NCBI RefSeq assembly: GCF_009360615.1
Contig: NZ_SPEY01000071.1
Span: 1 to 64,000 of the forward strand
Length of the DNA stretch: 64,000 nt
Reading direction: 5' to 3'
DNA from: Comamonas sp.
GTDB lineage: Bacteria > Pseudomonadota > Gammaproteobacteria > Burkholderiales > Burkholderiaceae_C
The notes beneath the pieces are model-generated. The model was not told the origin of the DNA and did no database searches. It saw only the letters and a program-made list of their open reading frames with translations. The position numbers and the translations under genes are program-made. Each line of letters begins with the position of its first letter. Within the stretch, counting starts at the first letter, position 1. Below are positions 19,735 to 28,393 of this stretch, piece by piece.

Positions 19735-21081
19735 CTAAAGCAGACGCGGCTGAGTGACCACCACATCCACCGCACCGTCCGACAGCTGGGCCTTCAGCGC
19801 CGCTCCCGGCTCAGCCTGCCTGACCTGGGTCACGGGCCTGCCCTGCTCGTCCGTCAGCAAGGCGTAGCCACGCTGCAGCACCAGCCGGGGATCCAGCAAC
19901 TGCAGGCGCAGGTCAATGCGATCAAGCGTGTGCTTTTGCTGATCGAGACTGCGCCGAAGAATTGCCGGCAAATTAGCCTGGAACGCTTGATGCATCTGCG
20001 AAAAATGCTGCAATTTAAGTAGCATTGCATGGCGCAGACGCTGCGCTTGTCGGCTGAGCTGCAACTGATTGCGTGTCAGCTGCTCGCTGGGCCGGCCCAA
20101 GCGCTGGGCCGCGATGTCCAGGCGCTGGGCCTGGCGATCCATCACCCGCTGCACGGCGTTGTCCAGACGGTCTCCCATCAGGCCCAACGCGCCCAGCCAG
20201 ACCTCGCGCGGCTGGGCCACCAGCTCGGCCGCTGCCGTGGGCGTGGGCGCGCGCAGATCGGCGCAGAAGTCGGCAATGGTGAAATCAGTCTCATGGCCCA
20301 CGCCACTGATCAGCGGCACCGGGCTTTGCACAATGGTGCGCGCCAGCTGTTCATCGTTGAAGGCCCAGAGGTCTTCCAGCGAGCCGCCACCGCGCACCAG
20401 CAAGATGGTGTCAATCAGCGGCTGCCGTGCGGAGTCAGCAGTCAGATTGCCGCTTGGGCCTTGCCCGTCTTGTGCCAGCCGATACAGCTTTGACAATGCC
20501 TGCACCAGTGACTGCGGCGCCTGCGCGCCTTGCACCAGTGCAGGAACGATCACCACCGGAATATGCGGCACGCGACGGCGCAGCGCCGTCACCACATCGT
20601 GCAAGGCTGCCGCTCCCAGGGACGTGACCAGGCCGATGCCGCGCGGCAAGGGCGGCAGCGGCCTCTTGCGCCCAGCGTCGAACAGTCCCTCGGACTCCAG
20701 CTGGGCCTTGAGGCGCAAAAACTGCTCGAACAAGGCCCCCTGCCCGGCTTTCTGCATGCTCTCCACCACCAGTTGCAGATCACCGCGCTGCTCGTAGACG
20801 CCCAGGCGCCCTCTGACCTCGACCAGCTCGCCATCCCGCGGCGAGAATCCCACCTGCTCGGCAGCACGACGGAACATGGCACAGCGAATCTGACCGCTCG
20901 CGTCCTTGAGGTTGAAGTAGCAATGTCCGCTGGCTGCGCGCGAAAAGCCGCTGAGTTCGCCGCGCACCGCGACCGGATTGAAGCGCGCCTGCAAGGCATC
21001 GCTAATGGCGTGGCATAGCGCGCCAACTTCCCACACATGCTGCATGGCTGCTGGGTTTGGTCGTTCAAACATTGAATTCAT
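19735..21081 (-). CDS. xseA: Exodeoxyribonuclease VII large subunit
   Basis: The 448-residue catalytic subunit degrades single-stranded DNA together with XseB. An N-terminal OB fold (about 15-110) contains GELSGFSRAASGHCYFNLKD. The nuclease core follows with GIGLVTSLGAAALHDV, RGGGSLEDLWAFNDE and GVGHETDFTIADFCADLRAPTPTAAAEL. A C-terminal coiled-coil arm covers about 300-420. Length fits the family. The gene is divergent from exbB, with 440 bp between them. Confidence 0.95.
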   Translation of the reverse strand: MNSMFERPNPAAMQHVWEVGALCHAISDALQARFNPVAVRGELSGFSRAASGHCYFNLKDASGQIRCAMFRRAAEQVGFSPRDGELVEVRGRLGVYEQRGDLQLVVESMQKAGQGALFEQFLRLKAQLESEGLFDAGRKRPLPPLPRGIGLVTSLGAAALHDVVTALRRRVPHIPVVIVPALVQGAQAPQSLVQALSKLYRLAQDGQGPSGNLTADSARQPLIDTILLVRGGGSLEDLWAFNDEQLARTIVQSPVPLISGVGHETDFTIADFCADLRAPTPTAAAELVAQPREVWLGALGLMGDRLDNAVQRVMDRQAQRLDIAAQRLGRPSEQLTRNQLQLSRQAQRLRHAMLLKLQHFSQMHQAFQANLPAILRRSLDQQKHTLDRIDLRLQLLDPRLVLQRGYALLTDEQGRPVTQVRQAEPGAALKAQLSDGAVDVVVTQPRLL

Positions 21082-21521
21082 GCGGTGTCAGCGAGGTCTT
21101 GCACGGGCTGGATTCTCCACAGATGTCGGCATCCAGCCTTGTCGACGACAAAGCAGGAAAAACTCTAAAAATCACCTTCAAAAGAAAACCCATCTCATTG
21201 ATTTAAAACAATTTATTGGTATTCATGCAGCTGTCAAACTCGTAACAAGCCTTCACGACAACGCAAACACTCTGATGGCACAGCAACTAGATCACAAAGT
21301 TATCCACAGATTTCTGTGCTATACGCGAAAGCATTCGCAAAGAAACGCACGTTCTGCGTACTCCTGTCGAATGCGCCAGCGGCCGTCGCTCCAGGCGTCG
21401 CATGACGATCTTGCTGCGCTGACGCAAGCCGGCGTGTCCGGCACGCAAAAACGGGTCGAAACGGCACGACAGTGGGTGATAATCTCCCGCTGCAATTTCA
21501 GAACGACGAGGGAGAGCAACG
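21082..21521. other. Divergent xseA/exbB intergenic region
   Basis: An AT-richer stretch without a gene. TTATCCACA at 21300-21308 matches the DnaA box consensus, and CACAGA-TT-TCTGTG (21305-21318) is a short perfect inverted repeat. Promoters for both genes must lie here, but I cannot place them with confidence. Confidence 0.4.
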
Positions 21522-22154
21522 TTGCTGTCGATCATACAAGCCGCAGGATGGCCTATCTGGCCTTTGATTGCCTGCTCGATTCTGGCTCTGGCCCTGATTT
21601 TTGAGCGCTTCGCCTCGCTGAAAGCCAGCAAGGTCGCGCCGGCCAACCTGCTCAATGAAGCGATTTCGGTCTCCTCCAAGAACCTGCCCAGTGCGGAAAC
21701 CACCCAGCAACTGGCGCAAAGCTCGGTACTGGGTGAGGTGCTGGCCACCGGCCTTCGCACCCGCCAGGCACATCCCGAAAGCAGCGAGGAAGAGCTGCGC
21801 TCGGCCATGGAAGGCGCAGGACGTGCCGCCGCCCACAAGCTGGAAAAGTATCTGAGCGCCCTGGCCACCATCGCTTCTGCAGCGCCGCTGCTGGGCCTGC
21901 TGGGCACGGTGATCGGCATGATCGAGATTTTCGGCTCCCAGCCCGGTGCCAGCTCCGGCGGCGGGAACCCCGCCCAGCTCGCCCATGGCATCTCGATCGC
22001 GCTCTACAACACGGCGTTCGGCCTGATGGTGGCCATCCCGTCCTTGATCTTCTGGCGCTACTTCCGCGCCCGGGTGGATGGCTACCTGCTGGGCATGGAG
22101 CTGGCATCCGAGCAGTTCGTGCGCCATCTGGGCCGCCTCAAGCCTGCCCAGTAA
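21522..22154 (+). CDS. exbB: ExbB/TolQ-type proton-channel subunit
   Basis: This 210-residue inner-membrane protein forms the proton channel with ExbD that energises TonB. It has three membrane helices: about 9-28, a second near 108-130 (IASAAPLLGLLGTVIGMIEIF), and a third near 155-178 (GISIALYNTAFGLMVAIPSL). These regions carry the family motifs. The start is TTG at 21522 with GAGGGAGAG a few bases upstream; no ATG fits. The exbD gene follows 19 bp downstream. In Burkholderiales this pair usually continues directly into lpxK; here about 10 kb intervene. Confidence 0.92.
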   Translation: MLSIIQAAGWPIWPLIACSILALALIFERFASLKASKVAPANLLNEAISVSSKNLPSAETTQQLAQSSVLGEVLATGLRTRQAHPESSEEELRSAMEGAGRAAAHKLEKYLSALATIASAAPLLGLLGTVIGMIEIFGSQPGASSGGGNPAQLAHGISIALYNTAFGLMVAIPSLIFWRYFRARVDGYLLGMELASEQFVRHLGRLKPAQ

Positions 22155-22173
22155 GAAGAGAAACGCCTCCATC

Positions 22174-22605
22174 ATGAACTTCCGTCCTCGTCACCGCGAT
22201 GAGCCCGAGATCAATCTGATTGCCTTCATCGACGTACTGCTGGTGGTGCTGATCTTTTTGATGCTCTCCACCACCTACAGCAAGTTCACCGAGCTGCAAC
22301 TGACCCTGCCGGTCGCAGATGCTGAGCAACAACGCGATCGCCCGAAGGAAATCATCGTCGGCGTCTCTGCCGACGGCCGTTACTCCGTCAACAAGCAAGG
22401 CCTGGACGATCGCAGCGTCTCCTCTGTCGCTGCCGCCCTCTCCGGCGCGGCGACAGCAGGCCGCGACAGCGTGGTCATCATCAGCGCCGATGCCAACTCC
22501 CCGCACCAGTCGGTGGTGACGGTCATGGAGGCCGCCCGCCACGCCGGACTCTCCCAGATCACGTTTGCGACCCAATCCTCTGCCGGCTCAGCCAAGGCCA
22601 ACTAG
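22174..22605 (+). CDS. exbD: ExbD/TolR-type biopolymer transport protein
   Basis: A 143-residue partner of ExbB. One N-terminal membrane helix (about 15-35) holds the proton-carrying Asp in LIAFIDVLLVVLIFLML. A periplasmic domain of about 100 residues follows (EIIVGVSADGRYSVN, VVIISADANSPHQSVVTVMEAA). The ATG at 22174 follows AAGAAGAGAAACGCC. An efficient terminator comes 40 bp after the stop codon and closes the exbBD unit. Confidence 0.93.
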   Translation: MNFRPRHRDEPEINLIAFIDVLLVVLIFLMLSTTYSKFTELQLTLPVADAEQQRDRPKEIIVGVSADGRYSVNKQGLDDRSVSSVAAALSGAATAGRDSVVIISADANSPHQSVVTVMEAARHAGLSQITFATQSSAGSAKAN

Positions 22606-22646
22606 GCACGCAAGGCGCCATCCTCTGGCGGCTTGACGATCATGAG

Positions 22647-22672
22647 AAAACGGGCCACCTGGCCCGTTTTTC
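22647..22672 (+). terminator. Rho-independent terminator of exbB-exbD
   Basis: AAAACGGGCC and GGCCCGTTTT pair around ACCT and run into TTTTTC. Confidence 0.9.
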
Positions 22673-22691
22673 TTTGCCCGCGCGTCCCTCC

Positions 22692-23612
22692 TCAGGCCTG
22701 CAGACCCAGTGCCCTCAGATCCAGCTTGCCGCCGGACACTGGAGGACACCAGAAATAGCAGCCCGTCAGCGGTCTGGAAAAACGGAACAGCCCGTCGCTG
22801 ATGCCGTCATCCATGCCCAGCATGCGGCGCATCTGTGCCTCGAAGGCGTCAAAGCGGCAACCAAAGGCAGAGAACATCAATCCGCTGCGATCGGCGCCCT
22901 GCGGACTGACGCTCCACCACGGCATGGAGCGGCGCACCACAAAGGCCTCCGGCTCAAAGCTCTCCTGTGCCGTGCGCTTGACATGGGCCGACTCCGGGGC
23001 ATCGTCCAGCTCCTCGTTGTCGCTGCGCCGGCGTCCCACGGCATGGTCCTGCTGAATGGAGCCCATGCTGCCGAAGGCCGAAAAGTCGTGCTCCCACTGC
23101 TGCAAGGCCCAGTAGCTGCAACCATCCAGCCCAGCCCCCTGCTCTGCGGCAATGCCGGCAGCCACGGCGTCATCGTCCTCGGGGTTTTCAGTGCCATCTT
23201 CATAGCCGGTCAGGTCGCGACCACGGCCATTGTCCGAGCGCTGGTGCACGAAGGCATCGACTGCATGATCGAGCTTGAAGGCCGGGGCCAGCAAGGTGGC
23301 CAGCCTGGCCGTCAAGGCGATCAGTTCACCTCGCTGGTCGCCGCGCAGCCACAGACACAGCGCATAAGGTGTGCTTGGCGCTTCGAACTCCGGCCCCTTG
23401 AGCGAAGGAAATTCGCGCATCAGCGGCAACTTTCTGTCCAGCTGCTGCAACACCTGCTGGCCCAGACCCGCCACCACCTGCAGGCCGTCGACATCCGCCT
23501 GCAACTTTTTCAGGCTGTCCTGCAAATCCTTACCTGCGCCTGCCAGGGTAAAAAAAACATAGCGCCCCTGGTCAGGAAGAGACGCCAGGATGCCTGCTTG
23601 TGCTTTTGTCAT
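22692..23612 (-). CDS. Dye-decolourising (DyP-type) haem peroxidase
   Basis: This 306-residue enzyme belongs to the DyP family, which oxidises bulky aromatic compounds with hydrogen peroxide. The diagnostic GxxDG motif is GYEDGTENP (about residue 132), with the distal Asp intact. The proximal haem-ligand His is in ESAHVKRT (about 208), and the C-terminal GLMFSAFGCRFDAFEAQMRRMLG segment fits the family. No signal peptide is seen, so the enzyme should be cytoplasmic or packaged into an encapsulin, for which no gene is visible here. The start at 23612 (MTKAQAG) fits homologues better than an ATG 30 bp upstream. Confidence 0.92.
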   Translation of the reverse strand: MTKAQAGILASLPDQGRYVFFTLAGAGKDLQDSLKKLQADVDGLQVVAGLGQQVLQQLDRKLPLMREFPSLKGPEFEAPSTPYALCLWLRGDQRGELIALTARLATLLAPAFKLDHAVDAFVHQRSDNGRGRDLTGYEDGTENPEDDDAVAAGIAAEQGAGLDGCSYWALQQWEHDFSAFGSMGSIQQDHAVGRRRSDNEELDDAPESAHVKRTAQESFEPEAFVVRRSMPWWSVSPQGADRSGLMFSAFGCRFDAFEAQMRRMLGMDDGISDGLFRFSRPLTGCYFWCPPVSGGKLDLRALGLQA

Positions 23613-23787
23613 GGGGTTGCCGATTCTGTGGATGAAAAACACATCAAAGTTTAGTGGTGAATCGGCAGCGTCCAGCCAAGCCTTGACCGGGTCCCGGAAT
23701 GAGAAAAAAATGGGCTCGGGCGCAAAAAAGTCGCGACTTTGCCCAAACCAGCATTTTTCCGCTGCTAGAATTCAACCCATCGACGAC

Positions 23788-23864
23788 AGGCGCGTAGCTC
23801 AGCTGGTTAGAGCACCACCTTGACATGGTGGGGGTCGTTGGTTCGAGTCCAATCGCGCCTACCA
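23788..23864 (+). tRNA. tRNA-Val (anticodon GAC)
   Basis: The 77-nt gene folds into a complete cloverleaf. The acceptor stem is AGGCGCG/CGCGCCT. The anticodon stem CCACC/GGTGG encloses TTGACAT with anticodon GAC, and the T-arm is TTCGAGT within GTTGG/CCAAT. CCA is encoded. A terminator follows at 23901. Confidence 0.97.
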
Positions 23865-23900
23865 AACATCGCAAGCAAAACCAGAGCTTGCAAACAAGAC

Positions 23901-23925
23901 AGCCCGCTTCACAGCGGGCTTTTTT
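23901..23925 (+). terminator. Terminator of tRNA-Val
   Basis: AGCCCGCT and AGCGGGCT pair around TCAC and run into TTTTTT. Confidence 0.88.
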
Positions 23926-24094
23926 GCGTCTGCGGTTGGAACAACCACTTCCCCGTTCCAGACCTCCTGGCTCAGGAGCGCAGTTCCCACCACCGGCATG
24001 AAGCATGCACCCCTTGGAGTGAAGAGCTCGCGGCCCCCCTCGATGCCAGGACGCAATGAATGAATGGCACTCGAGAACCGGGTCAAGTGGTTTC

Positions 24095-24440
24095 AGGCCC
24101 GCACACAGGTGCCGCAGATGTCGGCACGTTGCGCACCCGCAGCCCAACGCGTGGACCCCAGCAGGCTGACGCAGGCGCCCAAGATGCACAGGCCTGTCCA
24201 GCCGCCTCGTGCACAGACGGCGGTAGAAGCGACGGCACCCGACCGCTGCCTATCGCGTAGAACAGCATGTACCAAGCGACCAGCCGGCCAGGTCGCTGCG
24301 CCGAGCTCTGAACAATCATGGCCTCGCTGGTGACATGCAGCGCCTGGCAACCGCGGTCGAGCCGCAGCAGTCCGAGGACCGGCCACCACAGCGAAACGTC
24401 CAGAAAGCTCAGGGGTATCCATGCAAACAGCATGGCACCG
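24095..24440 (-). pseudogene. Remnant of the C-terminal part of an MFS transporter
   Basis: On the minus strand one frame from 24433 reads LFAWIPLSFLDVSLWWPVLG and later AWYMLFYAIGSG. A second frame continues the same protein: GAVASTAVCARGGWTGLCILGACVSLLG. Together they resemble the last helices of a major facilitator permease, with a frameshift near 24240 and no N-terminal half. Its place beside a tRNA gene suggests a relic of past insertion or deletion. Confidence 0.4.
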
Positions 24441-24575
24441 AGCCAACGAGTTTGAAATACGAAAGACGCTGAACGGGGGCTGCCTGGAGCGGCAAATTAC
24501 GCCAGATCCGCACACCCCGCCAGCTCCTCAGATCCGCAATCACTCTCGACTCCAGTGACAAGGTCTGGCAACAGG

Positions 24576-24905
24576 TCAGTCATCGTCGTCCTCACGCCAG
24601 TCGCGATGATGGTGGTGTCGCTGCCATCGATTCCAGCGTCGGCCATCCTCGCGCCAGCGCCAATCAGGCACAGCTTCTGGCGGGGGGGCTACGATCACCG
24701 GGCGAGGAGCATAGACGGGACGCGGCAGGTACTGAACTGCAGGCGGGGCATATGGGACGGGCGGTGCCGCGTAGTAGTACGACGGGGAAGGAGCCGTCAC
24801 ATAAGGGGCTGGAGCACCATAGCCGATGCCCACATAGACCTCTGCATGACCTGGCACCGAGGCCAGCGCAAGAGCCGCAAACAGCGTGAGAGACGCGTAG
24901 TTCAT
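24576..24905 (-). CDS. Exported Pro/Tyr-rich small protein
   Basis: This 109-residue protein has a clear signal peptide (MNYASLTLFAALALASVPGHA). The Pro- and Tyr-rich stretch (about 25-80) carries repeated YAPP/PAPY motifs. The C-terminus is highly charged: WRWREDGRRWNRW, four His, and RDWREDDDD. Similar PXY-rich exported proteins occur throughout Comamonadaceae; none has a known role. The His/Asp tail could bind metal ions, which is a guess. The start at 24905 is supported by the signal peptide; AGAAAGTCACTTG precedes it. Confidence 0.7.
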   Translation of the reverse strand: MNYASLTLFAALALASVPGHAEVYVGIGYGAPAPYVTAPSPSYYYAAPPVPYAPPAVQYLPRPVYAPRPVIVAPPPEAVPDWRWREDGRRWNRWQRHHHHRDWREDDDD

Positions 24906-25385
24906 CAAGTGACTTTCTGGGCGATGGCACCTGCCATGCTTAGTCACTTTAACGAGTGGGCTCCAGGGAAGTTGACCCGACAGATGTAACTTGACGAGCC
25001 CATAAGCAACCAATGATTGCGTGGATCTGCACGGTCATCGGTCTCTGTCGGCTCCTGCGGAGCACGCACAGCCAAGGCGTGGAAGCCGGAGCCGGGCCGG
25101 GATATTTCTCGGAAGCCAGTCACTGCCTGGATTCCTGGGCAAGACGGATCGCTCGTGATCGGAGGCGCCTCCCAGGTTCGCACGAGAGCCCATCCACGCC
25201 TTGTTTTCCATGCGCCCTGGACATCATCGGACGGCAAGCGCAATACACCCTCTCCGTCAGGCGCCTGCACCGGCATGGATGGTCGAACAGGGAACCATGC
25301 CCACTCGGCCCTCGGTCTCCTGCCGATTGAGTGCCAGCCGATTCAAGTCGCATTCCTGCGGAACTGGACTCACCGCAGGACGACC
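24906..25385. other. Intergenic stretch, no gene recognised
   Basis: About 480 bp between the exported protein and the TetR gene. Frames are open on both strands but show no domain. No clear terminator is seen. Confidence 0.4.
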
Positions 25386-25955
25386 TCAACCGCGCAGGAT
25401 CCTTTCAACAGACGCTTTGAAGCACCCCATCACGTCATCCACTGCCTGGCCCATCTGGACATGGACGATAGCGCCATCGATCACCAGAGACAGTGCGGGT
25501 CCGGCAGACACCGCAGCGATCTCGGGCAGGCTGTCCAACACCGAAGACATTTCTTGCTTGTGCCGGCGTACGACTGCCAGGATTTCAGGGTCCGATGCAC
25601 CCAGCTCCGCTGCGGCATTGAGAAAGGCACAGCCCCGAAAATCCGGGCTGCTGAACCAGGCCCTCAGAGCGGCTTCGAGGGCATCCGCCGCGGTCAAGCC
25701 ATCGCTTGCGGCTTCCAGCAAGCTTGTCCGGAACCAGGAGATCCACTTCCCATGCCTGTAATCGAGATACGCACGAATCAGCTCATCCTTGCTGGCGTAT
25801 TGCCGGTAGAAAGTGACTTTGCTGACCGATGACTGCTCAATGATCTTGTCAACGCCCGTCGCCCTGATGCCCTCTCTGTAGAAGAGAGCGTGGGCAGCGA
25901 ACAGGATGCGCTCCCGGGGAGGCAGCGAGTCATAAGGTGGCTCAAACAATTTCAT
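25386..25955 (-). CDS. TetR-family transcriptional repressor
   Basis: A 189-residue regulator. The N-terminal helix-turn-helix (about 15-60) reads ILFAAHALFYREGIRATGVDKIIEQSSVSKVTFYRQYASKDEL. The C-terminal ligand domain contains GCAFLNAAAELGASDPE, common in the YcdC/AcrR-like group. The start at 25955 (MKLFEPP) is chosen because an upstream in-frame ATG would put the coding region over a 20-bp operator at 25964-25983. Two copies of that operator lie between this gene and the divergent DUF1348 gene. It therefore very likely represses both itself and its neighbour. Confidence 0.88.
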   Translation of the reverse strand: MKLFEPPYDSLPPRERILFAAHALFYREGIRATGVDKIIEQSSVSKVTFYRQYASKDELIRAYLDYRHGKWISWFRTSLLEAASDGLTAADALEAALRAWFSSPDFRGCAFLNAAAELGASDPEILAVVRRHKQEMSSVLDSLPEIAAVSAGPALSLVIDGAIVHVQMGQAVDDVMGCFKASVERILRG

Positions 25956-25963
25956 GAGGTCAT

Positions 25964-26020
25964 TGTAGACAGATCGTTCTACACTCGCTAGCATCGAGCA
26001 TGTAGACAGATCGTTCTACA
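25964..26020. promoter_or_regulatory. Two identical TetR-type operators
   Basis: TGTAGACAGATCGTTCTACA occurs at 25964-25983 and again at 26001-26020, 37 bp apart. Each copy is a near-palindrome (16 of 20 positions) centred on GATC with TGTAGA/TCTACA arms. They sit between the divergent TetR and DUF1348 genes. Confidence 0.85.
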
Positions 26021-26041
26021 TCTCTTCAGCGAGGTCATATC

Positions 26042-26509
26042 ATGGAAATTCGTCCCCCCCTGCCCCCATTCACACTCGAAACGGCCATTCAAAAAGTCCG
26101 TTTGGCCGAAGACGGCTGGAACACCCGCGATGCCGCCAGGGTCGCGATGGCATATACCGCCGACACGCAATGGCGCAATCGCGCCGAATTCGCCAACGGC
26201 CGAGCTGAGGCACAAGCCTTCCTCGAGAGGAAATGGAGCAAGGAGCTTGACTACAGACTCATCAAAGAGCTTTGGCTGCATGAGGGCAACCGAATCGCCG
26301 TCCGGTATGCCTACGAGTGGCACGACGATTCGGGCCATTGGTTCCGTTCGTATGGAAACGAGAATTGGGAATTCGAGGCCGACGGACTGATGTGCCGTCG
26401 CTACGCATGCATCAATGACATGCCTATCAAGGAATCGGAGCGGAAGTTCCACTGGCCGCTTGGGCGCCGTCCCGATGACCATCCCGGTCTGTCGGATCTC
26501 GGTCTCTAG
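26042..26509 (+). CDS. DUF1348 / NTF2-like protein
   Basis: A 155-residue soluble protein of the nuclear-transport-factor-2 (SnoaL-like) fold. Family motifs are [50 protein letters not shown] and [22 protein letters not shown]1348 members are uncharacterised; the NTF2 fold usually binds a small hydrophobic ligand. Divergence from the TetR gene and the twin operators suggest induction by the TetR ligand, as in many detoxification pairs. Confidence 0.9.
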   Translation: MEIRPPLPPFTLETAIQKVRLAEDGWNTRDAARVAMAYTADTQWRNRAEFANGRAEAQAFLERKWSKELDYRLIKELWLHEGNRIAVRYAYEWHDDSGHWFRSYGNENWEFEADGLMCRRYACINDMPIKESERKFHWPLGRRPDDHPGLSDLGL

Positions 26510-27138
26510 TTCAGAAACCAGGGACTCCGGCTCGACGGGATCAGCCTGCTGGGCTGCGGCCGGTTGCCGCATACAGAGGCCGCTGGCGTGCACGGGCCTG
26601 GCGCAACCTGTGGCAAGCCCGTGATCCGCCTTTTTGAAGGAATCTCGGCGTCTGGGCAAGAGAGCGGCCGCCGGTCGATGGCTTGTGCACTGCCCTCAGA
26701 TGCGAAGACCGCGCCATGGTCACCCGAAGTGCACGGGCAGCCTCCTGGAACGGTGCAGACGGACGCCCCATGCATGCGAAGGAACCGGGCCCATCCCGCT
26801 GTCACGTCTGCGTCTGGCTGCTTGGGGCGAGGCCTCTTGAAGCAATGTCACAAGCAGCGGCTGCTTGGCAATATCTGCGACCGGCACATAGGGGCATGCA
26901 AGGCGATGATCGCCCCGTGACGATCGACTGTGTACCCGACCGGCCGTCCCTGGCACACTCGGCCGCCTGACGCGGCAGGCATCGGGGGCCAAGCGCGGTG
27001 GCACCAGACAGAGATCGCCAACCCAACCAGAGTCCGCATGCAGCGCAGCTGCTTGTCGCAGCGAAGCCAGACGCTTGGCTCTCCATCCTGCCTCCAAGCA
27101 CCGCCCATCGCGCCAGCCGTGCAGTCCCTACGCCGCTC
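26510..27138. other. Intergenic stretch, no gene recognised
   Basis: About 630 bp between two convergent genes. Several frames are open but lack domains, signal peptides or good start sites; possibly decayed coding sequence. Confidence 0.45.
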
Positions 27139-27588
27139 TCACGCTCCGTCAGGGATGTCAGGCTCCACCAGGAGAGCCAGCAATTGCAGCGACTCCTGCC
27201 AGCCCAGATGGCATGCCGGCGCGGGAATCATGTCGGGAACACCTTCCTGCACCACATGCAGCTCGGTGCCGCAAAAAACCGCTTTCAGTTCCACGGTGGT
27301 AACCATCTCGCCCGGCAGATTGGGATCCTCGAAGCGATCGGTATGGCGAATGCGCTGGCCCGGCACCAGTTCCAGAAACTCACCGCCAAAGCTGCTCTTG
27401 CTGCCGGTGGAAAAATTGATGAAGCTCATGCGATAGCGGCCGCCCACACGCGCGTCAAACTCATGCACCTGCGCCGCGAAACCATGCGGAGGCAGCCACT
27501 TGACCATGGCCTCGGGGGTCGTGAAGGCCCGATAGATGCGTTCGGGCGGTGATTTGATCACACGGTGCAGTCGAATGGTCTGTGGCAT
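27139..27588 (-). CDS. SRPBCC (AHSA1-like START domain) protein
   Basis: This 149-residue protein has the AHSA1/START-like fold. It shows HRVIKSPPERIYRAFTTPEAMVKWLPPHGF at the N-terminus, then GGRYRMSFINFSTG, GGEFLELVPGQRIRHTDRFEDPNLPGEM and a C-terminal GWQESLQLLALLVE helix. Members bind hydrophobic ligands in a deep cavity, or act as environmental-stress proteins. The start at 27588 fits homologues and has GGAGGCTCGC (on the minus strand) just before it; an upstream extension looks non-coding. Confidence 0.88.
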   Translation of the reverse strand: MPQTIRLHRVIKSPPERIYRAFTTPEAMVKWLPPHGFAAQVHEFDARVGGRYRMSFINFSTGSKSSFGGEFLELVPGQRIRHTDRFEDPNLPGEMVTTVELKAVFCGTELHVVQEGVPDMIPAPACHLGWQESLQLLALLVEPDIPDGA

Positions 27589-28393
27589 GCGAGCCTCCTG
27601 GGATAGAGGCGGCAAGCTTATCCCTCCTCTGCGTACCTGGCTACAAGGCATTCCTGAAGGTATTCGGCAATCGCCACTGCACAGCAACACCGGCACCGCG
27701 CTTGCACGGACAGGCCGGAGCGGTTGCGACCGCACCAGGCCACATGAAAGATTCGCGGGCACCACGCAGATGGATTTTCACGGCGCAATGCCGAGATCGT
27801 CGACATTGCCGCCGACAGCGGCGACGAAGCATCGGCCGGCGCATGGTGCTTGTCCCCGGACGATGAAGCGCCCATGGACATCGGTGCAAAACGCCTTGCC
27901 AAATCCATCGGTACGACAATGGCCGCCAGACAAAGCAGCGGAGATGAAATCGAGCAGGTTTTTCAAGGGCTTGCAGGGAACTCAGCCCAGGCGACTGACT
28001 TCAGCCTTGTGCCCAGCTTGCAGGCCCGGCTTTCTTCTGGCCGGGCCGTCAGCCCCACGGCGGAGCCTGCATCCATTGCCGAATCCATGGGCGGAACGGA
28101 CTGGGGCAATGCCCGGCAGTGCAAGGCCGGGAGAGCTCGGTGCGAAACCGGCCCAGGACCGGCCTGCGGCCGTCACCCATCTCGCGTGGGCGACGTCTGA
28201 TCTTCAGGCGCATCGAGCCCGGCTCGAGGTCGACCCGCACTCGCCCATGCCGGGATTCGGGAGCAGTGGCGGGTGGCCTGCGGTGCGGATCGTGGCACAC
28301 TGTGACGGACATCGGCGTGTGCCCCTTATCTTGAGCACCGCCCTGCAAGTCGCTGCTGGTCGCAGTCTCATGACAACGGCCTCTGGAGTTCGT
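27589..28393. other. Long intergenic region upstream of the CHAD gene
   Basis: About 800 bp. A plus-strand frame stays open through most of it into the CHAD gene, but its composition resembles no protein family and the gene has a well-placed start at 28394. I regard it as non-coding. Confidence 0.45.

Noticed and set aside
21300..21318. DnaA-box match and short inverted repeat upstream of exbB
   Set aside because: One TTATCCACA is expected by chance in many genomes and no cluster of boxes, AT-rich unwinding region or dnaA/dnaN/parAB genes is nearby, so this is not an origin.
23840..23864. tRNA-Val 3' end as an attachment site
   Set aside because: I looked for a second copy of the tRNA end up to lpxK and found none, and no integrase gene is present, so an integrative island cannot be claimed.
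27536..28393. Open plus-strand frame running into the CHAD gene
   Set aside because: The extension is low-complexity and unlike any CHAD protein, and a start with a fitting ribosome binding site exists at 28394.
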